A stretch of 47,463 nucleotides of DNA from an uncultured Paenibacillaceae bacterium (GCA_913056365.1 CAJXLT010000020.1:1-47463), one strand, 5' to 3'; positions 8,600 to 17,538 are shown, counted from the first letter of the stretch. The notes: generated from the sequence alone by a model not told the origin. Program-made: numbers and translations.

Positions 8600-10234
8600 T
8601 TATTGCCACAACGATATGCCGAAGATATGGATCGTGGACAAGTCGGGCAAGTGGAGGCGAACAGGTGAGTTGCCTGTTTGGAATGATTTCTTCTTAGCGT
8701 AGATGTACGTTTCTGCCGTCTGCTTGCCCTTGCCGCGCCGAATAACGTTGGAACGCCAGGCGATGACCTCGCCATCGACAGGGGTATACGTCCACCAGTC
8801 GGAGAAGCCGAATGACAGCTCTTCACTGGATCCATCCGCGAAGTCTACCGTGATGGCTTCCCGATAGCTGCCGAATTCACAACAACCGAGCAACATCAGC
8901 CCGTTGAACTCCCCTTCTGGTAATTCGATCGTCTGCCCTTGGCAGATGAGATTGTCGCCGTCATCCAACTCGATCGCTGGGAAGGCGAATGACATATCTT
9001 CGATATCGAGGGTCCCTTCTGGCACTCCATCCCTGGAGAAGCAATAGCCTTCTGAATCGAAGTCAGCGGTTCCGGCATCATTCTCAATGGCCCGTGCGTT
9101 GAAGTACGGCACTAGATCCAAGTGGACGATATTCGTCACAGGGGATCGTTGATGTTGCTCAGTGCTACTTACTGCTACGGGTTCTGACGATTGCCCTTCA
9201 TTCGCTAATTTTTCATACAATCCTTCCAATACCCGTAATTCCGCTTCGCTTGCGTCACGGATCTTCGTTGCCAAGCCGGTTGTAACCGTGTCATACGCAG
9301 GCGAGTTATGCTCGTTCTGCTTGGTCATTGTATTCAGCTTGGTGAGATGTCCGATCATAATCATCCATCGATTGGCGAGCAGCTCGAACTGATCTGCGAT
9401 CGTGTTGAGAGATGGACTTGCGGCATGCTCGGCCAAGTAACGCAGCATATGGCTGTAATTGCGGCGAGCGGTGTTCAATGCGCCGTACCGCAGGAACAAC
9501 AAGCTGTCACCGAAGGATGCGCAGCCCTTCGTTTCTTCCTCCATACGAATGGCAGGCATCGCATCGGCTAATGCTTGCATCGCGGCAGCAGTGTCTCCTT
9601 CTAGTTCCTCCTTGACTAACGTGCGTAAGGCCTCTTTCATCGATGCGCCGTCTGGTACTTCTGATGTTACAGGTGAAACGGTGATACATCGGTCGAAGCC
9701 TTGAAGGAACAGGTCATAGGGTAAGACACTCTTCGGCCGCTCGAAGAATGGATCGATGTAATACAGACCGTTGCTTGAGTCGAGTCCGGTTACAACCATC
9801 AGATGATGTGTCGCATGACGGACGCCGAAGTTCGGATCTCCTGGATTGAAGTAATCGTCCTGTGCGAGTATGACAGGATTGCCGTCACGAAGCTGCTCCT
9901 CAATCAGCATATAGGCATCCTCGGGGGAGATATGCTGATGCATACGCATCTGCAATCCATGGAACGTTTCCATTAGTGGAAACACCGTTTGGAAGTCAAC
10001 CTGCATGCGAGCGCCGATCGTCTGCAACGCATCGTCTCTTGGATGAAAAGCAAATTTCAAGCCATTGGCATGCATCATCCGAAAGGTGCGGTGATACCAG
10101 CCTGTTACTGTTTGCATCACATCGTCAAAGCAATTCCCTCCGCTCTTCTTGATTTGCACTTGTAAGTCGATCAAGCTTTCTCCGCCTTTCTCTAGCATCG
10201 CAATGCTCTGCCTTAAATATTGTAATTTTCTCAA
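8600..10234 (-). CDS. C39/BtrH-like cysteine protein fused to a beta-sandwich module
   Basis: About 544 residues, not assigned to a pathway. Residues 25-210 resemble the BtrH N-terminal/C39-peptidase fold: a Cys in SGGNCFDDV, a His pair in THHLMVVTGLD, and an Asp in GLYYIDPF in the expected order for a Cys-His-Asp triad. The middle (210-370) is helical. From about residue 370 to the end (VPYFNAR, GYCFS, CQGQTIELPEGE, LLGC, SDWW, IHIFGISL) it looks like the beta-sandwich often appended to secreted glycosidases. No signal peptide is visible, so it is probably cytoplasmic. The start is uncertain: TTG 10234 has AGGTGA only 3 nt away, and another TTG lies 20 codons in behind AAGGCGGAG. It sits alone between glmM and glmS. 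Confidence 0.75.
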   Translation of the reverse strand: MRKLQYLRQSIAMLEKGGESLIDLQVQIKKSGGNCFDDVMQTVTGWYHRTFRMMHANGLKFAFHPRDDALQTIGARMQVDFQTVFPLMETFHGLQMRMHQHISPEDAYMLIEEQLRDGNPVILAQDDYFNPGDPNFGVRHATHHLMVVTGLDSSNGLYYIDPFFERPKSVLPYDLFLQGFDRCITVSPVTSEVPDGASMKEALRTLVKEELEGDTAAAMQALADAMPAIRMEEETKGCASFGDSLLFLRYGALNTARRNYSHMLRYLAEHAASPSLNTIADQFELLANRWMIMIGHLTKLNTMTKQNEHNSPAYDTVTTGLATKIRDASEAELRVLEGLYEKLANEGQSSEPVAVSSTEQHQRSPVTNIVHLDLVPYFNARAIENDAGTADFDSEGYCFSRDGVPEGTLDIEDMSFAFPAIELDDGDNLICQGQTIELPEGEFNGLMLLGCCEFGSYREAITVDFADGSSEELSFGFSDWWTYTPVDGEVIAWRSNVIRRGKGKQTAETYIYAKKKSFQTGNSPVRLHLPDLSTIHIFGISLWQ

Positions 10235-10354
10235 AAGTCACCTATCTGTATTTATCATAGACCAATTCGACACGAATCGTCCAGTAGCGGCATCAAGGGA
10301 GCGCAGACTCAGATGAATAGTCGAAGAATGCCGAACAAATAGGGAAAAATGTTG

Positions 10355-10383
10355 TTGCACATTGCCGTGAATTTGAATAAGAT
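10355..10383 (+). promoter_or_regulatory. candidate promoter of glmS
   Basis: TTGCAC (10355-10360), 17 bp, TAAGAT (10378-10383). It lies about 57 bp before the ribozyme cleavage site, leaving room for a short leader. Confidence 0.55.
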
Positions 10384-10439
10384 GAACATATGTATTCGAG
10401 AAGAGAGAGGAGGATTGTGTCGAAGTTATTGCTAGACAA

Positions 10440-10665
10440 GCGCCAGAACTTCTGAGCATATATGTCAATACTTCTGATAGTGTTCTTAGCTGAAGTAGAC
10501 AGTTCTCTAGCAGAACTTGTATATGTGTGAAGAAGTTGACGAGGTAGAGGTGTTCGAATCATTCGGCGGGGACCTCTCGGTCACGTATCCTGACCGTAAG
10601 TTGGAATCAAAAAGGCTGGGCGACCGGCCCGACAAAGTTCCGATGGGATGCATGTATAGCAGGAA
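10440..10665 (+). ncRNA. glmS ribozyme-riboswitch (glucosamine-6-phosphate)
   Basis: The conserved cleavage-site core A|GCGCCAGAACT starts at 10439/10440. Downstream are GTTGACGAGG (10535-10544), TCGGCGGGG, a CGGTC...GACCG hairpin and the closing GCAGGAA (10659-10665), in family order. When GlcN6P is abundant, this RNA cleaves itself and the glmS message is degraded. The first long stem (AACTTCT 10447-10453 with AGAAGTT 10531-10537) encloses an unusually long extension of about 77 nt with its own CATATA/TATATG stem. The 3' boundary is estimated from the conserved end. Confidence 0.92.
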
Positions 10666-10732
10666 AATTGTCAGAATAGGTTTCTTTTGAATAGATTGCA
10701 GATAGTTGAGGCTTTTTGAATGCGAACAATGC

Positions 10733-10794
10733 GGAGAGCGTTCAAAAAGTACGCTTGGTTTCTTATGCTTGCATAAAGCCATAGAACGCTCTCC
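10733..10794 (+). promoter_or_regulatory. nested stem-loop just upstream of the glmS ribosome site
   Basis: GGAGAGCGTTC (10733-10743) pairs perfectly with GAACGCTCTCC (10784-10794). The 40-nt loop holds a second hairpin, TTATGC/GCATAA. No T run follows, so it is not a terminator. It ends 8 nt before the GGAGG of glmS, so it could affect mRNA stability or ribosome access after ribozyme cleavage. Confidence 0.6.
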
Positions 10795-10818
10795 AGCATA
10801 AATGGAGGGTATATATAC

Positions 10819-12651
10819 ATGTGCGGAATAGTTGGATATATTGGATCGAGAGATTCACAGGATATATTGATTAACGGATTGAGGAAGCTGGAATATCGCG
10901 GCTATGATTCTGCAGGGATTGCTGTACAGACGGAAGCTGGATTGACCATTCGCAAGACGAAGGGGAGATTAGCTGTATTGGAGTCTTCCTTGTCGGATTC
11001 ACCGCTGCAAGGCTCAATCGGCATTGGTCATACACGTTGGGCGACGCACGGGAAGCCATCGGATGAGAATTCACATCCGCATGCGGATAATAGTAAGAAA
11101 TTCTCTGTCGTGCATAACGGCATCATTGAGAATTATTTGACCTTGAAGGAACAATTGGCGGCTAAGGGCGCAGTCTTTCAATCGGAGACAGACACGGAGA
11201 TCATCGCACATCTCGTAGCAGATTGCTACGATGGCGACTTGGTTGATGCGGTGCGCAAAGCTGTGAAGAGAATGCGCGGCGCCTATGCAATCGCAGTGAT
11301 GAGCGAGTATGAGCCAGACAAGTTAGTTGCGGTACGTCTGGCGAGCCCGCTGATTATCGGCGTCGGTGATGGCGAGAGCTATATCGGCTCAGATATTCCC
11401 GCAATATTGGAGCACACACGTGACGTGTATATTCTGAACGACGGAGATATGGCTGTTCTGACAAAAAGCGGCGTGGCCCTCAGCTCTATCGACGGCAATA
11501 GCATTTCCCGGGAAATGATGCATGTCGAATGGGATCTGGTCACAGCGGAAAAAGCCGGATACGATCATTTCATGCTTAAGGAGATCTATGAGCAGCCGAA
11601 GGCGTATCGTGACACGATGGGCAGTCGAATCAGCCCGGACGGGAAGCAAATTGTCCTCAATGAGTTGAATATGTCGGCAGATGATCTCCGAAGCATTCAA
11701 CACATTCATATCGTAGCCTGCGGTACCGCATACCATGCAGGGATGATCGGGAAGAACGTCATCGAGAAGCTAGTGCGTATTCCCGTTGAAGTGGATGTCG
11801 CTAGCGAGTATCGCTATCGTTCGCCAATTATTACGCCGAACACATTGGTCATTGTCGTTAGCCAATCCGGTGAGACTGCAGATACACTGGCAGCGTTACG
11901 CGAAGCGAAGAGCAAGGGAGCGCGTGTCGTAGCGATCACGAACGTAGTAGGCAGCTCAGTGGCGCGTGAGGCTGATAATACGATCGTTACTTGGGCAGGA
12001 CCGGAAATAGCGGTTGCCTCTACGAAGGCATATACGTCGCAGCTAGTAGCGTTTTACTTGCTTGGCGGCTATATGGCGCAACAGCTGGGCAAGCTCGATG
12101 AGACACAGACCACAGAGCTGATTCAAGCGATGCAGCAGCTGCCGGATCAAGTCGAGAAGCTGCTAAAGCAGGCTGATAAGGTGAAGGATTTCGCAGAAGC
12201 AATCGCGAAGCATCCGAGCTTATTCTTCATCGGTCGCGGCCTAGATTATGCGGTCGCCCTAGAGGGTTCGCTGAAACTGAAGGAAATTTCTTATATACAT
12301 TCCGAAGCCTATGCAGCTGGCGAATTGAAGCACGGCACACTAGCACTGATTGAGGACGATGTACCCGTGATTGCGCTCGCTACACAGGAAGAGCTGCTGG
12401 AGAAGACCATTAGCAATATTAAGGAAGTCGCAGCCCGCGGTGCGCACGTGCTTGGCGTCTGCTTCGAAGGGTACGAAGAAGAATTCGGCAAGTCGGTGGA
12501 TGAGATTCTGTCCATTCCACGCACATTGCCGCTGTTGACACCGGCGCTGTCAGTCATCCCGCTGCAGCTGTTGGCTTACTACGCCTCGCTCGCCCTCGGC
12601 CACGACGTCGACAAGCCGCGTAATTTGGCTAAGAGTGTTACTGTGGAGTAG
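10819..12651 (+). CDS. glmS: glucosamine-6-phosphate synthase (glutamine-hydrolysing)
   Basis: It makes GlcN6P from fructose-6-phosphate and glutamine, the committed step to wall amino sugars. The class II amidotransferase domain begins with the catalytic Cys right after Met (MCGIVGYIG) and includes GHTRWATHG and HNGIIENY. Two SIS isomerase domains follow (CGTAYHAG, SQSGETADT; GRGLDYAVALEGSLKLKE). The C-terminus DKPRNLAKSVTVE is the family standard; 610 residues is full length. GGAGG at 10803-10807 gives the ribosome site. Expression is controlled by the ribozyme upstream. Confidence 0.98.
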   Translation: MCGIVGYIGSRDSQDILINGLRKLEYRGYDSAGIAVQTEAGLTIRKTKGRLAVLESSLSDSPLQGSIGIGHTRWATHGKPSDENSHPHADNSKKFSVVHNGIIENYLTLKEQLAAKGAVFQSETDTEIIAHLVADCYDGDLVDAVRKAVKRMRGAYAIAVMSEYEPDKLVAVRLASPLIIGVGDGESYIGSDIPAILEHTRDVYILNDGDMAVLTKSGVALSSIDGNSISREMMHVEWDLVTAEKAGYDHFMLKEIYEQPKAYRDTMGSRISPDGKQIVLNELNMSADDLRSIQHIHIVACGTAYHAGMIGKNVIEKLVRIPVEVDVASEYRYRSPIITPNTLVIVVSQSGETADTLAALREAKSKGARVVAITNVVGSSVAREADNTIVTWAGPEIAVASTKAYTSQLVAFYLLGGYMAQQLGKLDETQTTELIQAMQQLPDQVEKLLKQADKVKDFAEAIAKHPSLFFIGRGLDYAVALEGSLKLKEISYIHSEAYAAGELKHGTLALIEDDVPVIALATQEELLEKTISNIKEVAARGAHVLGVCFEGYEEEFGKSVDEILSIPRTLPLLTPALSVIPLQLLAYYASLALGHDVDKPRNLAKSVTVE

Positions 12652-12712
12652 TCGAAGTGAGTGGTGTTTGTCTGATGGCCTGATGAAATAAAAGTATGGA
12701 ACCACTGAGGTC

Positions 12713-12746
12713 AGTCCCGATGAGTATTTATTCATCGGGACTTTAA
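12713..12746 (+). terminator. terminator of glmS
   Basis: The 11-bp stem AGTCCCGATGA (12713-12723) with TCATCGGGACT (12732-12742) is followed by a short TTTAAT. Confidence 0.75.
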
Positions 12747-12766
12747 TCTAAACTGGGGGTGTAGCG

Positions 12767-12844
12767 ATGAATACATTAGGGGAGAGAATTAGGGGGATAC
12801 GCAAGACCAACCAGTTAAACCAACGCCTAGTACGTAGCAATTAA
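12767..12844 (+). pseudogene. remnant of an XRE-family regulator (N-terminal 25 codons)
   Basis: A well-placed ribosome site (GGGGGTG) precedes ATG 12767. The 25-codon frame starts MNTLGERIRGIRKTNQLNQ, typical of the first helices of an XRE/HTH_3 repressor, then stops at 12844 before the recognition helix. The rest of the gene is absent; ileS control DNA follows directly. It reads as a gene cut by the event that brought in the synthetase block. Confidence 0.6.
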
Positions 12845-12864
12845 TTATTTAATTTTCATCGTAG

Positions 12865-12893
12865 TTGACATTGTGTGGATTTTGTTGTAAAAC
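12865..12893 (+). promoter_or_regulatory. promoter of the T-box-ileS transcript
   Basis: Consensus -35 TTGACA (12865-12870), 17 bp, TAAAAC (12888-12893). The T-box leader begins roughly 20 bp downstream. Confidence 0.6.
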
Positions 12894-12912
12894 TGTATTA
12901 ACTAAATACCCT

Positions 12913-13190
12913 TAAGAAATTCGTTGACGAGAACGAGTACGCTAATCCCCTTGTTCCCCAGAGAGTTGGCCTTGTGCTGAAAGCCAATGTTCAAGAATTA
13001 GCCGAAAATCCTCTCCGAGAAGGAAAGCTGAAGAAGTTAGGTAAGCTGACCCGGGATCCCGCCGTTAAAAGGGCCGCGTATGATGGTACGTAGTATGAGG
13101 TGCCGTAAAGCTAATAAACATCATGGTTTTTACGGAACAAGGGTGGTATCGCGAGAACTAATCTCGTCCCTTACGGGGCGGGATTTTTTT
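12913..13190 (+). promoter_or_regulatory. T-box leader, isoleucine specifier
   Basis: Stem I carries the AGAGAG bulge (near 12960) and a distal GGCC...GCC arm. The specifier loop GAAA-ATC-CTCTCCGAG puts ATC (Ile) at 13008-13010. The T-box proper, AAGGGTGGTATCGCG, is at 13138-13152. The terminator stem ATCTCGTCCC/GGGGCGGGAT ends in seven T at 13190. Uncharged tRNA-Ile would stabilise the antiterminator and turn on ileS. The 5' edge is approximate. Confidence 0.93.
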
Positions 13191-13225
13191 GTTTTCTCAA
13201 ATAAAAAAAGGGAGGATTAATTACC

Positions 13226-16200
13226 ATGAGAAAAGTGGATGTGAAAGAAAAAGCGCGGAATCGTGAACTGCGTGTGTTTGAGCAATGGAAACGTGATGAA
13301 ACGTTTCCTAAATCAATCAAAAATCGTGAAGGGCAACCGAATTTTGTGTTTTACGAGGGGCCCCCGACGGCAAATGGAAAACCGCATATCGGGCATGTGC
13401 TCGGCCGGGTTATTAAAGACTTTATCTGTCGTTACAAAACGATGAGCGGTTATCATGTCGTGCGAAAAGCTGGCTGGGATACACATGGGCTCCCAGTTGA
13501 ACTTGGTGTTGAAAAAGAATTAGGGATTTCCGGAAAGCATGAGATCGAAGAATATGGTGTTGCCAAGTTCGTTGAGAAATGCAAAAACAGTGTGTTTGAA
13601 TATGAAAAGCAGTGGCGTGAACTAACGGAAGCGATAGCTTATTGGACGGACATGGATGATCCGTATGTAACGTTGTCAAATAATTATATAGAGACTGTAT
13701 GGCATATTCTTTCCGAAATTCATGGTAAAGGACTGTTGTATAAAGGTCATCGTGTAAGTCCGTATTGTCCGGACTGCCAAACGACTTTAAGCTCCCACGA
13801 AGTAGCACAGGGCTACGAGAATGTTAAAGATTTAAGTGCTACGGCAAAATTCAGAAGCTCAAACAGCAAAGATATATTTCTTGCATGGACCACAACACCT
13901 TGGACACTACCAGCAAATGTCGCTTTGGCCGTAAATAAAGAAATGGAATACGTCAAAGTGAAACATCATGATGAAATCTTTGTTGTTGCCAAAAACCTTG
14001 TTGATCAAGTGATCAAAGGCGATTACGAAATCTTATCGACGCATAAAGGCGCTGAGTTTGTAGGAAAGTCTTACAGGCCCCCTTTCGAGTATGTCAAAGT
14101 GAACAAGGATCATATCATTGTAGATGCGGATTATGTTAGCGATGCAAGCGGCACAGGAATCGTTCACATCGCTCCGGCTCATGGAGAAGATGATTACCGC
14201 ACAGCTCGTGAGCATGATCTAGATTTTATCAATGTTGTGGATTCCGCCGGAAAATACAAAGAAGAAATTACTGAATTTTCCGGCCGGTTTGTAAAAGATT
14301 GTGATGTGGATATTGTCAAAAGTTTGGCTGAACATAACCTGCTTTTCTCCAAAGAGAGATATGAGCACAGTTATCCGTTCTGTTGGCGCTGCAAATCACC
14401 GCTGCTGTATTATGCAATGGAAAGTTGGTTTATCCAAACCACTGCGGTCAAGGAGCAACTGATTGAAAACAATAGCCCAATAGACTGGCATCCTTCCCAT
14501 ATCCGAGAAGGACGTTTCGGAAAGTTTCTTGAGGATCTAGTGGATTGGAACATCAGCCGCAACCGCTATTGGGGTACACCTCTGAATGTTTGGGTTTGCG
14601 ATGATTGCGGAGAGGAATATGCACCGGGCAGCCATCAAGCGCTGCGTGAAAAAGCCATACAGTCCATTGATGAAAACCTTGAATTGCACAAACCTTATGT
14701 TGACGAGGTGAAACTGCGTTGTTCTTGTGGTGGCACTATGGTAAGAACGCCTGAAGTGATCGATGTTTGGTTTGACAGTGGCTCCATGCCGTTTGCACAG
14801 TACAATTATCCATTTGAAGATGAGAAACAATTCAAGGAGCAATTTCCTGCTGATATGATCTGTGAAGGGATTGATCAGACCAGAGGTTGGTTTTTCAGCT
14901 TACTAGCTGTCTCTACGTTATACCAAGGATCTTCTCCATACAAGGCGGTAATCTCAACAGGTCACATTTTGGATGAAAATGGTCAGAAGATGTCCAAGAG
15001 CAAGGGCAATGTGATCGATCCTTGGGACATCATCAATGAGTATGGGACCGATGCATTCCGCTGGGCATTGTTGTCTGATAGTGCGCCATGGAGCAGCAAG
15101 CGATTTTCAAGGCAGATCGTTGCTGAAGCTAAATCGAAGGTGATTGATACGATCCAGAATGTTCATGCATTCTATGTACTCTATGCGACAATTGATCAAT
15201 ATCATCCCAACGAACATTCGTTACCAGCGGCCGTTAATAATTTGGACAAATGGATTTTGTCGAGATTGAATAGTACGTTGAAGTATGCAGTGAAAGGAAT
15301 GGAGGCTAATGATTATCTGAATCCGGCAAAACATATAGAAAAATTCGTTGAAGAGCTAAGCAACTGGTACATTCGTCGTTCCCGTGATCGTTTCTGGGGA
15401 AGTGATATGACAACGGACAAAGTATCTGCCTATCAGACGTTATATGAAGTGCTGCTTACATTGGCTCGGATGATTGCGCCGTATGCTCCGTTGATAGCTG
15501 ATGAACTTTTTGGCAATATCGGAGGCAAAGCCAGCGTTCATTTGGCAGATTACCCGCAAGCAAACGACGCAGCCATTGACTTGACGCTTGAGAAGGATAT
15601 GGAGACTGTACGTCAGATTGTTGAATTGGCGCGAAGTATCAGGAATGATACTGGAATCAAGACACGTCAGCCGCTGTCTGAATTGATTCTTTCACTTGAT
15701 CGCGATTTTGATCTAGTCCGTTTTGAGAATATCATCAAAGATGAAATTAACGTAAAAGAAATACGCGTAGAACAAAGTGACAACAGTTTTGTCGATTTTA
15801 CTTTAAAGCTGAATTTGAAGGTGGCTGGCCAGAAATACGGAAAACTTGTGAACCCCATACAAAGTTTCTTGAAGCAGTTGTCTGCGACTGAAGCCAAACA
15901 AGCGGTCAATACCGGTTTCCTTGAAATGGCGATAGACGGAGAAAAACTTCACATTACCTTAGATGAATTGCTTGTTGAAAAACAGGCGAAACAAGGCTTT
16001 GCATCTGCCTCGGGGTACCAAATCACAGCTGCATTGAATACGGTGATTACCAAAGAATTGGAGCAAGAGGGTATGGTACGTGAAGTGATTCGTGTCATTC
16101 AGGATTACCGAAAGAAACTGGATTTGCCGATTGAGCAACGTATCAACCTCGTACTCGATGTTGATGATCAAGTGAAAGAAGCGATTGAACAATTTGAGCA

Positions 16201-16315
16201 TATACTGCGAGAGAATGTGCTTGTATCCAATATCACCTTCGATAAAGAAGAAAGCATGGAAATGGTTTTGGTCGAAAATATAAAAGTTGGCATTTCATTA
16301 TGTAAGGAAATCTGA
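13226..16315 (+). CDS. ileS: isoleucyl-tRNA synthetase, type 2 (IleS2)
   Basis: It charges tRNA-Ile; the class I catalytic motifs are HIGH at residues 54-57 and KMSKS at about 588-592, with a CP1 editing region between (TTPWTLPANVAL, GTGIVHIAPAHGEDD). The length of 1,029 residues and the N-terminal sequence PTANGKPHIGH, with no C-terminal Cys4 zinc finger, fit the eukaryote-like IleS2 group rather than the ordinary bacterial IleS1. That group includes MupA and is known for natural tolerance to mupirocin. GGGAGG precedes the ATG. Codons are visibly more A/T-rich than glmS or ppc, and remnants flank it, suggesting lateral gain. A separate IleS1 elsewhere is likely but not visible here. Confidence 0.93.
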   Translation: MRKVDVKEKARNRELRVFEQWKRDETFPKSIKNREGQPNFVFYEGPPTANGKPHIGHVLGRVIKDFICRYKTMSGYHVVRKAGWDTHGLPVELGVEKELGISGKHEIEEYGVAKFVEKCKNSVFEYEKQWRELTEAIAYWTDMDDPYVTLSNNYIETVWHILSEIHGKGLLYKGHRVSPYCPDCQTTLSSHEVAQGYENVKDLSATAKFRSSNSKDIFLAWTTTPWTLPANVALAVNKEMEYVKVKHHDEIFVVAKNLVDQVIKGDYEILSTHKGAEFVGKSYRPPFEYVKVNKDHIIVDADYVSDASGTGIVHIAPAHGEDDYRTAREHDLDFINVVDSAGKYKEEITEFSGRFVKDCDVDIVKSLAEHNLLFSKERYEHSYPFCWRCKSPLLYYAMESWFIQTTAVKEQLIENNSPIDWHPSHIREGRFGKFLEDLVDWNISRNRYWGTPLNVWVCDDCGEEYAPGSHQALREKAIQSIDENLELHKPYVDEVKLRCSCGGTMVRTPEVIDVWFDSGSMPFAQYNYPFEDEKQFKEQFPADMICEGIDQTRGWFFSLLAVSTLYQGSSPYKAVISTGHILDENGQKMSKSKGNVIDPWDIINEYGTDAFRWALLSDSAPWSSKRFSRQIVAEAKSKVIDTIQNVHAFYVLYATIDQYHPNEHSLPAAVNNLDKWILSRLNSTLKYAVKGMEANDYLNPAKHIEKFVEELSNWYIRRSRDRFWGSDMTTDKVSAYQTLYEVLLTLARMIAPYAPLIADELFGNIGGKASVHLADYPQANDAAIDLTLEKDMETVRQIVELARSIRNDTGIKTRQPLSELILSLDRDFDLVRFENIIKDEINVKEIRVEQSDNSFVDFTLKLNLKVAGQKYGKLVNPIQSFLKQLSATEAKQAVNTGFLEMAIDGEKLHITLDELLVEKQAKQGFASASGYQITAALNTVITKELEQEGMVREVIRVIQDYRKKLDLPIEQRINLVLDVDDQVKEAIEQFEHILRENVLVSNITFDKEESMEMVLVENIKVGISLCKEI

Positions 16316-16329
16316 TTAAGAAAGAATGA

Positions 16330-16518
16330 CTTCCAGCAAAAAGTGAAAGAAAACAAGCCATTACGATATATTACAAGGTTTTAGATAAAAAGCTTACTGA
16401 AGCAATTAATTCACTTGAAGCAAGCGAGATAGAGCAACTTCCCGAAGGTTTAGTATTTTCTAATTCAAGAAGACCAATCTCACCCGATACACAAGTGTGT
16501 TGCTGCGGATCACGATAA
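16330..16518 (+). other. unrecognised open frame without start, probable debris
   Basis: A 62-codon frame (includes YYKVLDKKLTEAINSLEASE) is open but has no start codon with a ribosome site. It overlaps, in another frame, the beginning of a methyltransferase remnant. I do not recognise it. It probably marks a recombination junction behind ileS. Confidence 0.25.
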
Positions 16519-16762
16519 GCTTGTTTTCAAGAAATGTTATTTCGATGAATCTTGGTATTCGGTAACGATCGGTGATAGTACGCTGACATTGTCGGACCGT
16601 AAACTATCTACTTATGTGAATGCGTTGGCAAAAGCGGGATTTGTCATCGATCAGTTGATTGAGGAATCTGATGAGGATATGATACTGTCGGGTGAAAGTG
16701 ATTTTGCCAATAAAGCAAAGATGCTTCCTGTAACCTTTGTCATCAAGGCAAGGAAACTATAG
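16454..16762 (+). pseudogene. C-terminal remnant of a class I SAM methyltransferase
   Basis: About 102 codons are open to a TAG at 16760, without a start. The text (DHDKLVFKKCYFDESW, LSTYVNALAKAGFVIDQLI, AKMLPVTFVIKARK) matches the last third of small-molecule methyltransferases: a late beta strand, the helix before the final strands, and the typical end. The SAM-binding half is missing, so it should be inactive. Confidence 0.6.
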
Positions 16763-16843
16763 GGTTCCGATTGTCCTACTATAGAGTTTGCGAAAGAGCA
16801 TAGATGTAAACATAAACTTGACATAACTGAAAGAACAATTTAG

Positions 16844-16889
16844 AGGAATCGAGTCTCGAGATCAATTCTCGTTACTCGGTTCTTGTTTT
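16844..16889 (+). terminator. hairpin terminator
   Basis: AGGAATCGAGT (16844-16854) pairs with ACTCGGTTCTT across an inner CGAGA/TCTCG hairpin and runs into TGTTTTAT. It lies downstream of the ileS block. Confidence 0.65.
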
Positions 16890-16995
16890 ATGAGCAATAT
16901 AGTGCGTAGTTAGGACTAAGCGGGCCATTTGGTGTGGTTTTCTTATGACTCCAGACAATAGTGTGATGTTCAGATCAGTAGCATGTGTGACTCTT

Positions 16996-17430
16996 TTAAT
17001 CAATGGCTGGCAGGATATCTTTGCTGCCGATGGGAGTGGACATGACGATTAGCGTTGTAGAATTTCCGTATTTGCCGCTGCTATTGATGAATGACTCCAA
17101 TGTTTGCATCGTATCGGTAACGATTTTAATCAAGTAGTTGTATTCCCCGCTAATGCGATTGACCTCCACGACATCCGGTGTTTCGCGGCAGAACGCGATG
17201 AACTCCTCACAATGCTTTGTATGGAATAACAGGTAAGCCGTCGATTGTTTACCTACCTTGTCGGGGGATACGACGGCACGATAGTTCGTAATCACGCTCT
17301 GTTCCTCCAGCCGCCGAACGCGCTCCGTGACAGCAGGCTGAGAAAGCCCCACAATTCTCCCTAGTTCCGTCATAGGTACACGACCGTTTTGTTGGAGGGT
17401 CTGGAGAATATGTTTGTCGATTTGATCCAT
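16996..17430 (-). CDS. Lrp/AsnC family transcriptional regulator
   Basis: A 144-residue regulator of the feast/famine family. The N-terminal winged helix-turn-helix reads MDQIDKHILQTLQQNGR and LGRIVGLSQPAVTERVRRLE. The C-terminal RAM ligand-binding domain follows, with GEYNYLIKIVTDTM. ATG 17430 fits the ribosome site AGGCGG (17441-17446) at 10 nt; an in-frame TTG 9 nt upstream is too close to it. It is divergent from the Old Yellow Enzyme gene, so it may control that gene and itself. The ligand cannot be told. Confidence 0.92.
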   Translation of the reverse strand: MDQIDKHILQTLQQNGRVPMTELGRIVGLSQPAVTERVRRLEEQSVITNYRAVVSPDKVGKQSTAYLLFHTKHCEEFIAFCRETPDVVEVNRISGEYNYLIKIVTDTMQTLESFINSSGKYGNSTTLIVMSTPIGSKDILPAID

Positions 17431-17523
17431 GTTGAACAACCGCCTTTAATATGAAGTGCAATGGTCTTAAATATGATGATTTTATAAGTAGTATGGCTTT
17501 TCTATCATGATGATGCTATGTAA

Positions 17524-17538
17524 GATGTTACGAACATC
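17524..17538. promoter_or_regulatory. inverted repeat in the lrp/OYE divergent region
   Basis: GATGTT-ACG-AACATC forms a symmetric 15-bp site about 50 bp upstream of the oxidoreductase start, next to AT-rich TATAAAAT. It is a plausible operator for the divergent Lrp-type regulator. Confidence 0.4.
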
